Of a stretch of DNA of 64,000 nucleotides, positions 33,985-46,150 are shown piece after piece. Within the stretch, counting starts at the first letter, position 1, and each line of letters starts with the position of its first letter. The position numbers and the translations under genes are program-made. The notes beneath the pieces were generated by a model that saw nothing but the letters and a program-made list of their open reading frames with translations, searched no databases and was not told the DNA's origin. This stretch comes from Eleusine coracana subsp. coracana. Its lineage: Eukaryota; Streptophyta; Magnoliopsida; Poales; Poaceae. The DNA lies in the NCBI GenBank assembly GCA_032690845.1, contig CM064423.1:31518044-31582043 (forward strand). Reading direction: 5' to 3'.

Positions 33985-34563
33985 GCATTTTAACCCTCTC
34001 CCTTATTTTATCCTCCCTTATTCGCCAATGGAGCCGGGAGCTCGAGCTTGCGCTCGCCCTGCCGCCTCGCCCCTCCTCGTGCCGGTGAACACACCCTTTG
34101 CTCCGCCGTGACTTCCTCCCTCACCCTGCAAGCTCGCTCCCCTTCCCCTAACCTAGCGAGCCAGGAATATATCTTTTCCTCTCCTTTGCCAGCCACCAGC
34201 CCTCCTTCAAATCCGACCGCCACAGTGAGCTCACTGCCCATTCGCTCCTCTAGAGACCTTCTCTCCCCGTCGCGCACCCGTTTGAGCCTAATCGGCTTGA
34301 GTTCTTGTAGCCGTGCACCGGGAACGCGACCGCTGCCACCATTGGCCGCCAGGCTCTTCCTCGGCCCGCTGCTCTGTGCCGCACCGAGACTCTGGCTGCC
34401 TCCCTGACCTTCTCATGCGCCACAGCCCTGCCTAGTTCTCCTTGCACCTTCTGCGCCGGTGGAAGCCCTGTCGGCTTCTCCTCCAGCCACCACAGCCACG
34501 CTGCCGTCTGGCGCCGAGTCCACACAACCTCGCCCATCATCCATATTCCCACGTTGCGCAATA
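33508..34563 (+). mobile_element. Long LTR, family B, segment 1
   Basis: Begins TGTGGGGCCTAATTTAAA, which pairs loosely with the end GGAACGTCACA at 39253. Contains a (CT)n tract and a GC-rich zone resembling the promoter-proximal part of family A. Split by a CRM solo LTR at 34564 and a CACTA element at 38264. Total length without insertions is about 3.9 kb. No coding region of its own; family not recognised with certainty. Confidence 0.5.
33943..33982. repeat. (TC)20 microsatellite
   Basis: About forty bases of uninterrupted TC, between a C-rich zone and the GC-rich part of family B. CT tracts are common in plant 5' leaders. Confidence 0.95.
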
Positions 34564-35484
34564 TGATGTGAACAAGGGTTCCCGATCTTCCGATAGGTTC
34601 TAATAATCTTGATTAAGGCGGAGGCGATACACAAATCGATCCGGCTTCCGAACGACACGTTCTGAACCCCGCAATCGCAGCACAACGTCTCCTCTGGTTA
34701 TCAACCGTTCAAGAACGATTGACCTCGCCGAGAAGGCTTATCTTTGCCTGCAAATCAAGAACACAAGCAAAAACAAGGAAGAATGCAACCAAATTTGCAA
34801 GTATACGATGAATCTCACAAGTTGGGGTCTCACAAACCGATCAAACGGCAAAACTGTTATCAACAGAATAATCTAAGCAAAACCCGAACCCTAATGGTGC
34901 GGCGGCGGATGTATATAAAGACCTTAGGGTCGTGTAAGACCCTCTGGACGCGCCCCTAATTGGGCTCAACTAGATACAAAGCCCAAAGGCCAAAAATAGG
35001 CGACGCAGCACCAACACAGATTCTGGACTCTCTATTGTTTTGACGATTCCCGATGACTCCGGATGAATTTTGACATGAGGCCGGCGGCATTGGAAAGGTC
35101 TTCTCCTTATCTTTCTGTGTATATGTAGAACGTCCAAATCCGAGTCCGTATGCGTCCTGGGCGACCATTTTAGTACAGACTGGTCCTGGGCCCCGAAACA
35201 GACTCGAAGTCGGTTTTGATTGGGCCTCCACTTTGGCTTCCAAGCCCTTGCTGGTCCTCCATGTTCCCAACTCCTTCTCCCATCATCTTCTGGTCCTCTC
35301 CATGGTTTCTAATCATAAAATAATCATTAGGTAGAAAACCATTCTCAAAAGTAACATATAGCGAAGAACGTAGAACGAGCTCACCTCTAAATTTAGTTGT
35401 CGTGCACGAGCTCTAGTTATTGGACCTTGCAAGTCCAGATTTGAAGGAGTGTTGTGTGTATCCATAGGAGTGATGTCCTCATCA
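34564..35484 (-). mobile_element. CRM solo LTR, 921 bp, target duplication CAATA
   Basis: From TGATGTGAACAAGG to GATGTCCTCATCA with CAATA on both sides (34559-34563 and 35485-35489). Internal changes include a changed ATAATCTTGATTAAGG block near 34604. The pol tail it encodes is interrupted, unlike the copy at 29398. Confidence 0.95.
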
Positions 35485-38263
35485 CAATACCTACAGTCAG
35501 TCACCCCCGTCCAACTCGTCACGCCATGCCGCACCACTGTTGTCGGCCTCCAGTTCCGCCCGCGGAGGACCGAGCCCTTCCAGCCCCGCCTCCGGTCACC
35601 GTTGTCATGCCGCATCGTCGCGTGCGTGGCCATCGCTCGGCCGGCTGGGCCAGGAGAGGCCTATTTGGCCGTGGGCCTCATAGCAGCCCAGGCCAAATCT
35701 GGGCCAAGACTCCCCCCCCTCTACGCAGGCCGGCTGGGCCGAGGTAATGACACACATTGGGCAGTTTTTCTGTTGAGCCTTTAAAAATTGACAAAATAAA
35801 TTTTGAACTTCAAAAATGCACCCAGAAAAATGTACTTGGAAGCAAAATGGATGAAAATATGTTCTGTATTTCTGAAATTATTCTCATTTTATAAAAATAC
35901 TAAATTACATCAACACATATATTTATTTATACATGTTTTTAATATGCAAAGGAAAATAGTTTTAACTTTCAAAATCCACACTAAAAATGTACTTCATGAT
36001 AATTGAAAATAAATACTTTTTGGATTCCTCTGAATAAGTACTATTTTAATCAATTGCTAAAGCACACCAAAAGTTCATATTTATTTACGAATGAGTTTAT
36101 TAAGCAAAAATACAAATAAAATCATAACTCCACAATAATGCATGATTAAATGCTCAATGCTTGCATACATGGTTTCTATGTTGCATGTAACTCATATGTG
36201 AATTAATTTTCTCATGTCATGTATCAAATTGAAAGTATGCATTTATCTCTGTTTAGGGATGTTTAAATGCTAGAAAAATAATTAGTCATGCTATGATGCT
36301 TATTCCTGTTTTGTAAATCATTATATGCCTTGTACTATGCCTTTGAGCATTAAAATATAATTCTTCTGCTAGACATCTACATGAAATGAATTATTTTGCT
36401 CGAGACATGTTTATATTGTAATTTTTATAGTAAGTAATTGGTGCATGTTCATGCCATGAACTTTGGTATTTAAATATCATGTCATGCCACCTGCAACATA
36501 TAAATTACCCACTAGCATATGTCTTCCCGGACCATGTTGATTCTTAATAGTTTTATTCCATCTCTAGTAATGGCAATATCATAAATAATAGCAACTTAGA
36601 CTTACAGGTTTTTATTCAATAACATGTTCACCTTGCTCTCCATTATTTTTAGGATTTAGTTTGGTTATGTTATCTCTGATCCACAAGTGTATGCTCTTTT
36701 AGTTTGTTTTAACAATGCTACATCAATTGCATCATCATCGGTAGGAAGCTCGGGTGCACTATGTAAAACGAAATAAGAGAAATATAAGAAATGACCAACT
36801 TCATTTTCTACTACACATGCTGCATTTTTACACATGCATCATGCCATTGCATCCATTTAGTGAGGAAGATCCACGAATCTCCTTATCACATTATTGACTT
36901 GCATTTTACTAGGAAACAAGACGGTAACGAGGACGAGGAGATTGGTGCTGTAGAGATAGAGGACATTTTGGCTATAACTTTGTGTATGCTAACATTGCTC
37001 GGACTCCAGGCAAATCTCGGTGCACTCCTATGTTTTAATGTTTTTGCTTTGTATCACATGTATGCATGTCATGTACTATGCATTACGTGTAGGAAATAAT
37101 TGAAACCCTCGTTACATGTAGGAAAGACAAATACAATGGGTATGAGTCTACTTGCTCATCCAATCGTTAGACTTTGCTATTCTTAATATCAAGTCATCGG
37201 CAAAATCGAGTGGTACGGAAACTACTCGATACAAGATGGTTTGGAGATTTATCACTTGTACTCTCACATTATGATAATGATTTAAGATGAGGCCGAACGG
37301 GGAAGTGCATGTGTAGGGTTAGGTGATAGGGTTGACCCTTGGTTTCCATAGCCTCGTTTGTGTCTATTAAGAACCAAATTCGAGTGTGGCCCCGTTGAGC
37401 AAGTTTGAACAGTACCAAGTGCATACTAATGATATGGCACTAGTAAACCGACGTAGCTTGATTTCTGCAGTAGTTGGATGATACCCCACTCTTCTTTTGA
37501 TGATGAAGAGGGTATGGTGGAATGTGGGTATGTGTTAGAAGGGAGAGTGCATGGGCTACCCATGGGTGGCTTTGACAGAAGCATCGTATGGGGTGACGTG
37601 TACTCAGAAAAAAATGGGCCCCAGACCGATCCTGTTGTATCTCATGAAAGCTTGTCATTCGTGACTCCTCAAAGTGTGAGTGCGTCATGTATTTGGGTTT
37701 CTCCTGCAGGATGTAAGTCGATTTGAGTCGTCGTCGCTCATAATTATTGAGTACCACTTGTGATCGCTGTCACATCGAAGTAAAAAGTGAAATGATGATG
37801 ATGATATTGTATTTCTATAAATTGTATTGCATCCATGTTTGTTATAGTATAGCTATACAATATTTACTTTATGCAAAGACTCTATTAACTTGGTAAAAAT
37901 CTGAAAATACGGATCAATTAGTAGTGTTATTTTTGTAATTATTACAAAAACCTTTTCAGGCTCCTGCATACTAGGTGTCGGTGTTAGCACGCCATTTTGA
38001 TGGTTAAGCCTTGCTGAGTATTAGTTGCTCAGGGTTTTGCTCAATGTTGTTTTGTGCAGGTGCTCTTCTAGATCATGAGGCACGTCTACCGGCTTGATAT
38101 GCTTCATGATAGGATTCTAACATGGGATATATTGCTTCCGCTACTTATGTTATCGAGTTTCAAACTTGTTTACATACTCAAATCTGAACCAAAGTTGTAG
38201 TAATTAAATTTTAACATTTCACACTATTCTGCTATGCTCATATGTGTGTACTTTTGGACACTT
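35485..38263 (+). mobile_element. Long LTR, family B, segment 2
   Basis: Continues family B. It opens GC-rich (35500-35740), then a long AT-rich stretch (35760-36800), then mixed sequence with ACGGTAACGAGGACGAGGAG (36920) and GGTTGACCCTTGGTTTCC (37332). It is 2.8 kb without a gene; the open frames at 36791-37099 and 37478-37726 have no recognisable domain. Interrupted at 38264 by a CACTA element. Confidence 0.5.
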
Positions 38264-39181
38264 CACTACAAAAAAAGGTTTTTAGCGGTAGACCAAAATG
38301 GACTATAGCGGCAGGCCAACCAGTAGGCCGCTATGAAATCTTAGCTAAAAATAACATTTTTTGTGGCGGGTCGTCTATGGAACAAACCAACCGCCAGTGA
38401 AAATACTCTTGTAGTGGTGGCTAGAAATGTCACCCATCACTATGGATTTTAGAAAAAATAAAAAAATGCACCCACGGGTCGGCCTGGCCCAGCCCGGGCA
38501 CGTGCGGGCTCCCAATCCGCCAACGCCATGCCCAGGCCAGATCTGGCTGCCGGTGGCCACCGTCATAGCCCCTGAGGCTAGATTCAACTTCCCCGGGGAT
38601 GGCCCAAGCCACCGCTCGATGCTGGAGCCGACACGGGCTAGGGATCGGTGGTGCGCTTGACGGAGGAGGCCGGGGAATGGTGGCGCGTTCGACGGGGGAT
38701 AGGGGCCACAGGCTAGGGAGCGGCGGTGCGCTCGATGGGGAAGAGGGGGCCACGTCGGAGGAGCGGTGGCACTGGAGGAGGGAGGCAACATCGGGGGAGG
38801 TGCAGCGCCGAAGGAGGGAGGTGGCGCTGGAGGAGGGGCGGCACCGGAGGAGGGAGGCACTGGAGGAGGGCCGTGCCGGAGGGGTGAACCATCGGAGGAG
38901 TGCGCGGCGCTGGCGGAGGGGGACGGTGCTGGAGGAGGCCCGCATCCGCCTCGATGAGAGAGTGAGGAAGGGAGAGAGAGAGGGAGTGAACGTGAGAGTG
39001 ATTAAAAGAAACAAAAAATCCATGAGCAAAGCTCTCATTTTTAGCGACGGCTGGCTTCTCCGACCGCTGCTAAATAATAGGTTTTAGCGGCGGTTTGCTT
39101 CTTTGACCGCCGTTAAAAATCTATAAAATCACCGCTACTGTGATTTTTCCAACGCAGTTAAAAACCTATTTTGTGGTAATG
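38264..39181 (+). mobile_element. Non-autonomous CACTA element, 918 bp
   Basis: The left end is CACTACAAAAAAAGGTTTTT; the right end in reverse complement is CATTACCACAAAATAGGTTT, a decayed match. Subterminal motifs AGCGG, GCGGCAGG and ACCGCCGTTAAAA occur near both ends, as expected for transposase binding in CACTA elements. Flanks CTT and TTT are a near-match 3-bp target duplication. The core (38460-38960) is very GC-rich with GGAGGAGGG repeats and could be captured host sequence, but no domain is readable. No transposase. Confidence 0.75.
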
Positions 39182-39253
39182 TTTGCTTCATCAAGATATC
39201 ACCTGAAGTTTGATCCTTCGACTATCCCTCATTCGTAGGGCGGGAACGTCACA
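39182..39253 (+). mobile_element. Long LTR, family B, terminal segment
   Basis: Seventy-two bases from the CACTA element to GGGCGGGAACGTCACA, the presumed outer end of family B. No matching target duplication with the left edge (ATAGA) was found, so this boundary is tentative. Confidence 0.35.
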
Positions 39254-42200
39254 CCTACCAACGAATAAATTAAAAAAAAGGCTAGAGACCTAGAGTAAAA
39301 ACGGCTTAGATTCAAAAATGAAAACGCCCGCCGCTGAGCTGACACTGACAATATTCTTGGCCCCTGAAGCAACAGGTGACCTGCCCTGGCCTCTTTGTTA
39401 AGCAGTTGACCCTTTGCAATGTGCACGCACGGCAGCAGCGTCTTGAAGCTTCATACACACACGATGACAGCCAGACAGAGGAAGCAAGCGTAGCAGCCAA
39501 ATGCCGAGAAAGCACACGACAGACAAGAGCAAGTGCTCGATGTAACGCGCACAGCACGTCCGCTGAGGTGACGGGACGGCCGGCCGGCACGTCGAGCGGC
39601 GAATTCTTGCACCGCGGGGACCAAACACCCGTGCGCACGCGGCAGCTGCCAGCCGGGTCGTGTCGCTGCGCGCCCTTGCCCGGCCGGCGGCGTGTCTCAG
39701 AGAGCTGCTGCCCTTGGTCGGTGGCGCTGGCGCAACATCTGAGATCGATGGATCAATACTTTGTCTTTTCAATATTCTGACCTTGTGGTTTACTATATAT
39801 GAAGGTGTAATAAGAAACTGCTACATTTCAATACAGAGATCACGATATTAATCGACATATTTTTTTCTAAAAATAACTGACTTTCTCATCAGTATCAACA
39901 CGCTCACTCAACCCGGTGGAGACGAAACAAATCAAAGCGAACGGACGGACTTTTCAGGATTTGGAAATCATTTATGTTTCCAATATGGGACGCTGTCTTC
40001 TCGCGCTGGTGGTGTCACCAGTTACCGTCGTCGATCGCCAGCGCTGCATGCCACCGGTCGACCGGCCACTTTTTCCAGGGCACTTTCGATTCTGCTCCAT
40101 CCATCTGATTGGTTACTTGCAATTTGTACGTATTGATTCGTGCATGCACGCTGCGTGTATGGGCCAGCATGCGCACATGTGTGAAGGACAGCAGTTTGAA
40201 GCAGAGACCGGGAAACATGAGAGGTTACGTTAAAGTTACCCGCGCAGACTTTTTGATTCATGATGCGAGGTTGGCCATGTTTTTTGCAAGGTTCAACAAC
40301 GGTGTTTTGAAGATAATTCAGGAAAAAAAATAAAGGTTTCAAGCTGGCAAAACAAAATATTTGTCACAATTCATTAAAAAATAATACTCCAGTAGAACAA
40401 TTTATTACCGGTGTCAGAAATAGAGAAATGTTCGTCTATAGTTTGTTTCACAGTTTGTTGAATTGGCAATATCACTCACCGTTACTATGGTAGCCAAACA
40501 TGCAAACATCAGTAGATAAAAGTTGACCAAAAGTTGAAAATGGTACGGCTTGTTTTGGGATCCTTTTGGTCCCCAACTATTGGATCAATGCATCGCTTTT
40601 GACTTTGACGCTCTTTCTGGACTGCTAGCGAAATGAAAGCCTAGTTGACTAACTAGCTCATCATCGCCTCATGCACGCCATCCACGACCTGAAAATCAGC
40701 ACGTTTCGTTTTCATATCTATTCTCACGGATATACTGTATGTTGCAAAGTTGTGAACGAACAATGCATGTGTAATTGAGTATACATATATGGTCGACGTA
40801 GAGATGATGTCGCATGTATTTGGTGGTCTGATGATTCAGAGTTGCTTATGGTAATAAAGAGGATAGAACTGGAGGGTAGATGATCTAGCAACATATGCAT
40901 CCATCAGCTTCTTCGCTGAATGATTAGGCCCTCCATCCATGGGCGCATGACGCGCATCTATGGAGTTCTAGTGGTGTCTTTTCATTACTTGTGTCTGTGT
41001 GTCCCCATACATGCATGTCGAATACCACTTCTGGTTTTTTGAAAAGGATATGCCTCGTCGTGTTTTCGGTGACCAAGCTGCTGCATAACTCACCACTGAT
41101 TGTCCCTAGGAGCCACACATAATGGTTGCAAGGGAAGAAATAAAACAGGCATCACAGGCCTTGATCACACATTTGATAAATTTCGCTAGCATAAGCTCTC
41201 GCGAGTCGCCGGGTTTAAAGACGAAGTCTCTCAACGATGGAATGTAGTATATATTGCAATTACTTCCTACTGCATACTTCTGGACAAGATGACCTCGGCC
41301 ACAGTTGATACATTCACTTTTGCCTAGTTATTCTTCTGGACGGATGGGCCGGCAGGCCGACGGTGAACTCGGCAGCGTACGGCGCGTGCTGACGACCATT
41401 TGTCGGCGTAAGAAACGAAAGGAAAAAAAAAGGGCAGTAGTGCGTCATCCCCACAGGGTTCGAAATTATTTTCATCTGGCAGCAGACAGCTGGGAAAAGG
41501 TCTTGATGGTAACGTGTCCAGAAAATAAAAACACGGTTTGCTTGTCGCGAGACAGCATCTAGAGGAGTCACCACGGAAGCTGTAGTGTGCAGCGCTGCAG
41601 TTTCCCTGATTTTTACTTGCAGCGCTACAGTTTCCCTGGGGGCGGTGAAACCGTGAAAAATTAATAACCAATATTTCTCTGTTAGTTTCACATGTACGTG
41701 TACTTCTTTTGATATGGCATGCATGGTTTAACACTTAACAGGGGCGTCGTTTGTTTTAGCTTGCCTCCCTTCTTGCTACCTGTTGTTACACTGATTGTAC
41801 GCTAAAGTCTGAGACTCCTGTGTCACTTCAACTTCAATCTGTACGTACGACGCAAGATCAACAGCCGTAGACGGTCCTTTTTTTATCCGCTTTTGCGCAC
41901 TAGTGTCCCAGCGTCGTACCTATTTTGTTACCGCTAGCTCTAGCTTCTCAGAATACGCAGTTAGAACCGAAGAGTGAGTTGGCACCGCCTGTCAGAGATG
42001 ACCTGTCAACGGCTGCTGATCTGGCTAACCAACAAGCATAGCACAGCAGCACACGTCCGCGGTTAACGAAATCGATATCCATGGTCTGTAAAAGCATTTT
42101 AGGTTGCTCATGTTGAAGGTGGATTATTCAAGGCAGGGTGCTTATGTTAGAACGAATTCATGAATGTTAGTGGGATCTTTATCTAACCTCGTACGTGACC

Positions 42201-42331
42201 ACCTAGAACACTAGAAGATTAGGATCATATCGTCGTTGGACGATGCCACTTGTTCAGCAAGGTCTCCGTGCGTACTCGATGCAGGCATGACGTCGATCTC
42301 CTCCTGACCTTGGTGTCCTGCAGAAAGTGAA
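39254..42331. other. 3.1 kb without recognisable gene or repeat
   Basis: Mixed composition, the only large block in the window that I cannot assign to a transposable element. Open frames up to 136 codons occur on both strands but overlap each other and lack domains or biased codon use. A short direct repeat, CAGCGCTGCAGTTTCCCTG and CAGCGCTACAGTTTCCCTG, lies at about 41590-41637. It could be low-copy intergenic DNA or an old unrecognised element. Confidence 0.5.
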
Positions 42332-44600
42332 CACTACAGAAAATCATATGATCAGTGAGGAAAATTTAGTAACTAAGCTGAGTTACGTCGTTTAATGACG
42401 AATTTCCGTCACTAAGGTTATTTTCTGACGGAAATTTAGGGACGATCTCATGTCCATAGCTAACAGGCACAAAAACGTCATGGCTATTTTCCTGGTGCAA
42501 ACAGTATTCAGGGCCCACCGGTCGGCGTTTCCTAGATCATGTGCGAAGACCAAAACGTCACTAATGTGTGCAACGCTTAGTTAGCACGGATCGATCCCAC
42601 AAGTCAGGCTTGCCCAGGCACCAGTGACGAATAAAAACCATCACCAATGTAAGCAGTGATCGTGATGTCACTGCTGACCCATCTGTTGGATGCTCCCGGC
42701 CTTTGTACCACTAAACAAACCATTAATAAAACATCCCATCACTGAGTCAGTGCGTAAGAGACCCATTTTTAGACATAGTTTAATTTCTGGTCCCACATGT
42801 TAGTTTTTGCAATACCCTTAATGATGGATACGATATTCATTAAATTGTTTCTAAGCTGCGGCCCCACCTATCAGATATTGGAGGTAGTCTGTGACGAACC
42901 AAACCATCACTAATACTAGTGAAGACACGATGGGACCGCTGTGGATCCATAGGTCAGTGGCAGCTTGTGGTCTAGTCCCACCACTAAATAAATTAGAAAG
43001 CAAGGTCTCACTTGTGAATGGATTGCTGGTCTATATTCTGCCGAATAAGATCGTCACTAATACCGCTGATCCATGCTTGTTAGGCCAAATCATACTGTGA
43101 TCCAGCAAGAACGATGTTAGACATATGCAAACTGGTAAGCTTAGACATGCTAATATTTTCACTGTCCCAACGGCCAATGGTCCATATTGTTTCTCTGTCG
43201 GAGGGATCAATGAGGCTCGTAAATATTTGCTGCACAAACAGTCCAGACTAACTCTTGATCCCACTTGTCAGCACCTATGATTATTTTAGACACTATGGCC
43301 CCCTTGTCAGCTGTTGTTTAGTTTTTGTTTCTTTTTTGGAAATATTGGTTTTGTTTAGTGACGAATGAGATCGTCATTGCTGCTGTTGTTGTTCCATACT
43401 TGTTAGGCCAAATCCAATATATGCTCCAATTCTGCATGCTGGTTCACAAGTGTGACCCGACTACCACCATAAATGCATATATTTCTCCTGGCCCAACAAT
43501 GGTCTTTAGTTGTTTCTCTAGATCAAACTGCATGTGATCAAAGTAGCCCAAACAATTTGGTACGTGCAGCCATCGATTACACCTCCCGAAACAATTGCAA
43601 TGCAACACCAAATTGTCAATCTTAACTAGCTTTGTCACTTGGTGGCAAAACATTTTGTTGCGGCGCATGTTGAAGATAGATAGTAGAGTACAATATTTTA
43701 ACCCCCCTCCCCCCCACTCGTATCCCAGCTCGCATGTTGAGGATAGATAGTGGAGTACAAGCAGAAGACAACCCTACTTTGTCCAGAGATGTAGCAACCT
43801 GACAAAGGTATGGATATCCCTTGCTCCTTAATGAATTGGCCATTGCCATGGCTGCAAATTTTTTTTCTTACATGAACAGAACTTTGATAAATGGAGAGGT
43901 ATTAGATTTGTAACTCCACACACATGTTTGCTCGGACCAGTCTTGGTGCTGCACAACAAATGATTCGTTCGTGTGCTATGTTCCTGAATCATAGACTACT
44001 ACCTCATCAGCATGTGTTGGATCTTTTGTTGATTCTAGGGTCTATCTCGGGGATCCATCAAGTGCCGGAGACGATGATAGTGTTGCGCAAGAGAATAATG
44101 GAGGTGGCGATGAGGATGATGAAGGTGGCATAGTGCTGCTCTAGATAAAAATGTGCTTGGCTTTGAGGACGAAGATCGTGATGATGATATAGCTGCCTAT
44201 GCTGCTTTGACAGATGGAAAGTTTGAGCTACATCCTATGGTTCTATGGTGTATTTGTGATTATCCAGCACTTGTGCCATTGTTGGGATGAATCATAGAGG
44301 TTGGTTGTTGGATATGTAATTATGCGAAAAGTTGCATAGTGGCAAGATTGAAAATCCTGACGGCTTTCTTTATGTACCAGCTTGAGAAAATTTTCACTCA
44401 TGTCATCTTTGATGTTATGCTGCACTTGACTGTGCACATGCTAAGGACTATTCAAGATAGTGAAGATGTTGCTCCTGCGGATCGACAGGTCGAAGAATGA
44501 AGACTGAGATCTGTGATTTCATTTTAGTGCAACGATCAATTTTAGCATAGAGGGGTGTTGTGATGCAATGTTAGCATCAGGATTTGATTTTGCTCTAATA
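42332..44600 (+). mobile_element. Degraded CACTA element, left end and interior
   Basis: Starts CACTACAGAAAATC. The first kilobase holds many GTCACTAA/ACGAAT subterminal words. A repeated block GATCGTCACTAATACCGCTG...TTGTTAGGCCAAATC occurs at about 43048 and again, diverged, at about 43363. A 33-bp direct repeat (GCATGTTGAAGATAGATAGT and its variant) lies at about 43667 and 43734. The right terminal repeat was not found before the Tat3 LTR, so the right edge is approximate. Confidence 0.6.
44020..44500 (+). pseudogene. CACTA transposase-region remnant (DUF4218-like)
   Basis: In broken frames the sequence reads an acidic segment (GDDDSVAQENNGGGDEDDEG near 44070) and then QLEKIFTHVIFDVMLHLTVH at about 44380-44440. 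The latter resembles the DUF4218 region found downstream of the TNP2 transposase domain in plant CACTA elements (LE-x-FPP-x-FFD-x-M-x-HL-x-VH pattern). A stop ends the frame at about 44498. Too decayed to be functional. The assignment rests on this one motif and its position inside an element with a CACTA end. Confidence 0.5.
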
Positions 44601-44868
44601 GGGTAGTGCAACCTGCTCCCTTAATATCACCCCTAACGAGATTCCAAGAGAACCTTTGCCTGCTTAGGGGTAGGGGAATCACTTATGTTTCTCATTCTCC
44701 ATTCTCGGTGCCTCACAAAGGGCGCCATCACTTTGTTGACATTATGTAACAAAAAGGGTACTTGAAAGTGACATTGCAGTTGTCCACAATACTCTCTGCA
44801 AGTAGCTGCTGAATTGATATCACTTTTTATAGGATAGTTACCTTACTGATATCCATAGCTAGGCCTAA

Positions 44869-46128
44869 TGTTGGTAGGCAAAGCTGACCCACAAGGAGGA
44901 ACCAACCGAGTCAATGTAATATACAACGAAGTTAGAAATAGACTACCTTGATTTGGCCTTGTAGCATATGACTATGACTCTTCATGTATTCCCTATCAAA
45001 TGAATATATAAGGTGGGCAGGGACCCCTCTTTCAAACAATGAGCACAAGGGAACAACAGAACCCAATGCTTACACTGATGTGAATAAGGGTTCCCAATCT
45101 TCCGAAAGGTTCTGGTAAGTTGATTTGGTCGGAGGTGACACACAAATGGATCCTTCTTCCGAACAACACGTTCCAAATCCCGCAATCACAGCACGACATC
45201 TCCTCTGGTTATCAACCGACGTTGCACAGTTGACCTCGCCGAGAAGGCTAATCCTTGCCTGTGAATTAAGCAGACAAGCAAGAATGAAGAAGAAAGCAAC
45301 CAAATTGCAGATGTATGATTAAACTCATGAAGTTGGGGTCTCACAAACCGACGAACCCTAACACTATTTATGAATAGAGTTAATCTAAGCAAAACCTGAC
45401 CCCTAATGAAGCCGCGGCACCTGTTTATGAAGACCCTAGGATTGTGCAAGACCCTCTAGGCGCGCCCCTAATTGGGCTCAACTGGATACAAAGCCTGAAG
45501 GCCAAAAATAGGCAACACAACACTGACAAAGATTCTGGACTCTCTCTTATTTTGATGATTCCTGATGACTCTGAATGAATTTTGACATGAGGCTATAGGC
45601 ACTGAAAAGGTATTCTCCTTAGCTTTACGTTCATATGTAGAACGTTCAAATCTGAATCAGTATGCATCTTGGGTGTCCATTTTAGTGTGAACTGGTCCTA
45701 GGCCTGAAACAGACTCGAAGGCAGTTTTGATTGGGCCTCCATCTTGACTTCCACATCCTTGGTGGTCCTCTATGTCCTCAAGTCCTTCTCCCATCATCTC
45801 CTAGTCCTCTCCATGGTTCCTAATCATAATATAATTATTAGGTAGCAAACAATTCTCAAAAGTGACATATAACGAAGAACGTAGGAACGAGCTCACCTCT
45901 AATTTTAGTCGTTGTGCATGAGCTCTAGTCATTGGACCTTGCAAGCCTAGAATTGGAGGTTGTGTGTATCCATAGAAGTGATATTCTCATCATATACAAT
46001 CTTCAATATAATACACATACGGGACGTAGGGTTTTTACTCTCGCTGAGAGGACCCGAATGTGCTAACCATTGAGTTCTTGGTCCAGGGTGTTGCCCTATA
46101 AAAATATTAATGAGGTAAAGTCTTGACA
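44869..46128 (+). mobile_element. 5' LTR of Tat3 (about 340 bp without the CRM insertion)
   Basis: Starts about TGTTGGTAGGC and ends TCTTGACA before a primer-binding site. Within it, ATATATAAGG (45003-45012) is a TATA box and CGGGACGTAGGGTTTTTACTC (46021) is a typical Tat LTR 3' segment. A CRM solo LTR interrupts it at 45076-45992. The left edge is tentative. Confidence 0.6.
45076..45992 (-). mobile_element. CRM solo LTR, 917 bp, older copy
   Basis: From TGATGTGAATAAGG to GATATTCTCATCA, clearly more diverged than the other four CRM LTRs (dozens of substitutions and small indels). Flanks TACAC (45071-45075) and TATAC (45993-45997) are a target duplication with one change. Confidence 0.9.
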
Positions 46129-46129
46129 G

Positions 46130-46150
46130 TTTGTGCGCTAGATAGGGGCT
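46130..46150 (+). other. Decayed primer-binding site of Tat3
   Basis: TTTGTGCGCTAGATAGGGGC aligns with the Tat2 primer site TTGGCGTGCCAGGTAGGGGG and lies one base after the LTR end. It marks the start of the Tat3 internal region on the plus strand. Confidence 0.6.

Noticed and set aside
36791..37099. 102-codon plus-strand frame in family B
   Set aside because: AT-rich LTR sequence, no domain, composition like neighbouring noncoding DNA.
38375..39038. Open frames of 161-202 codons on both strands in the CACTA core
   Set aside because: Low-complexity Pro/Ser/Arg or Gly/Glu products from GC-rich repeats, open on both strands; no domain.
39398..39772. Possible host gene on the minus strand (124 codons)
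   Set aside because: It overlaps other frames on both strands, has no recognisable domain and no clear start or splice context.
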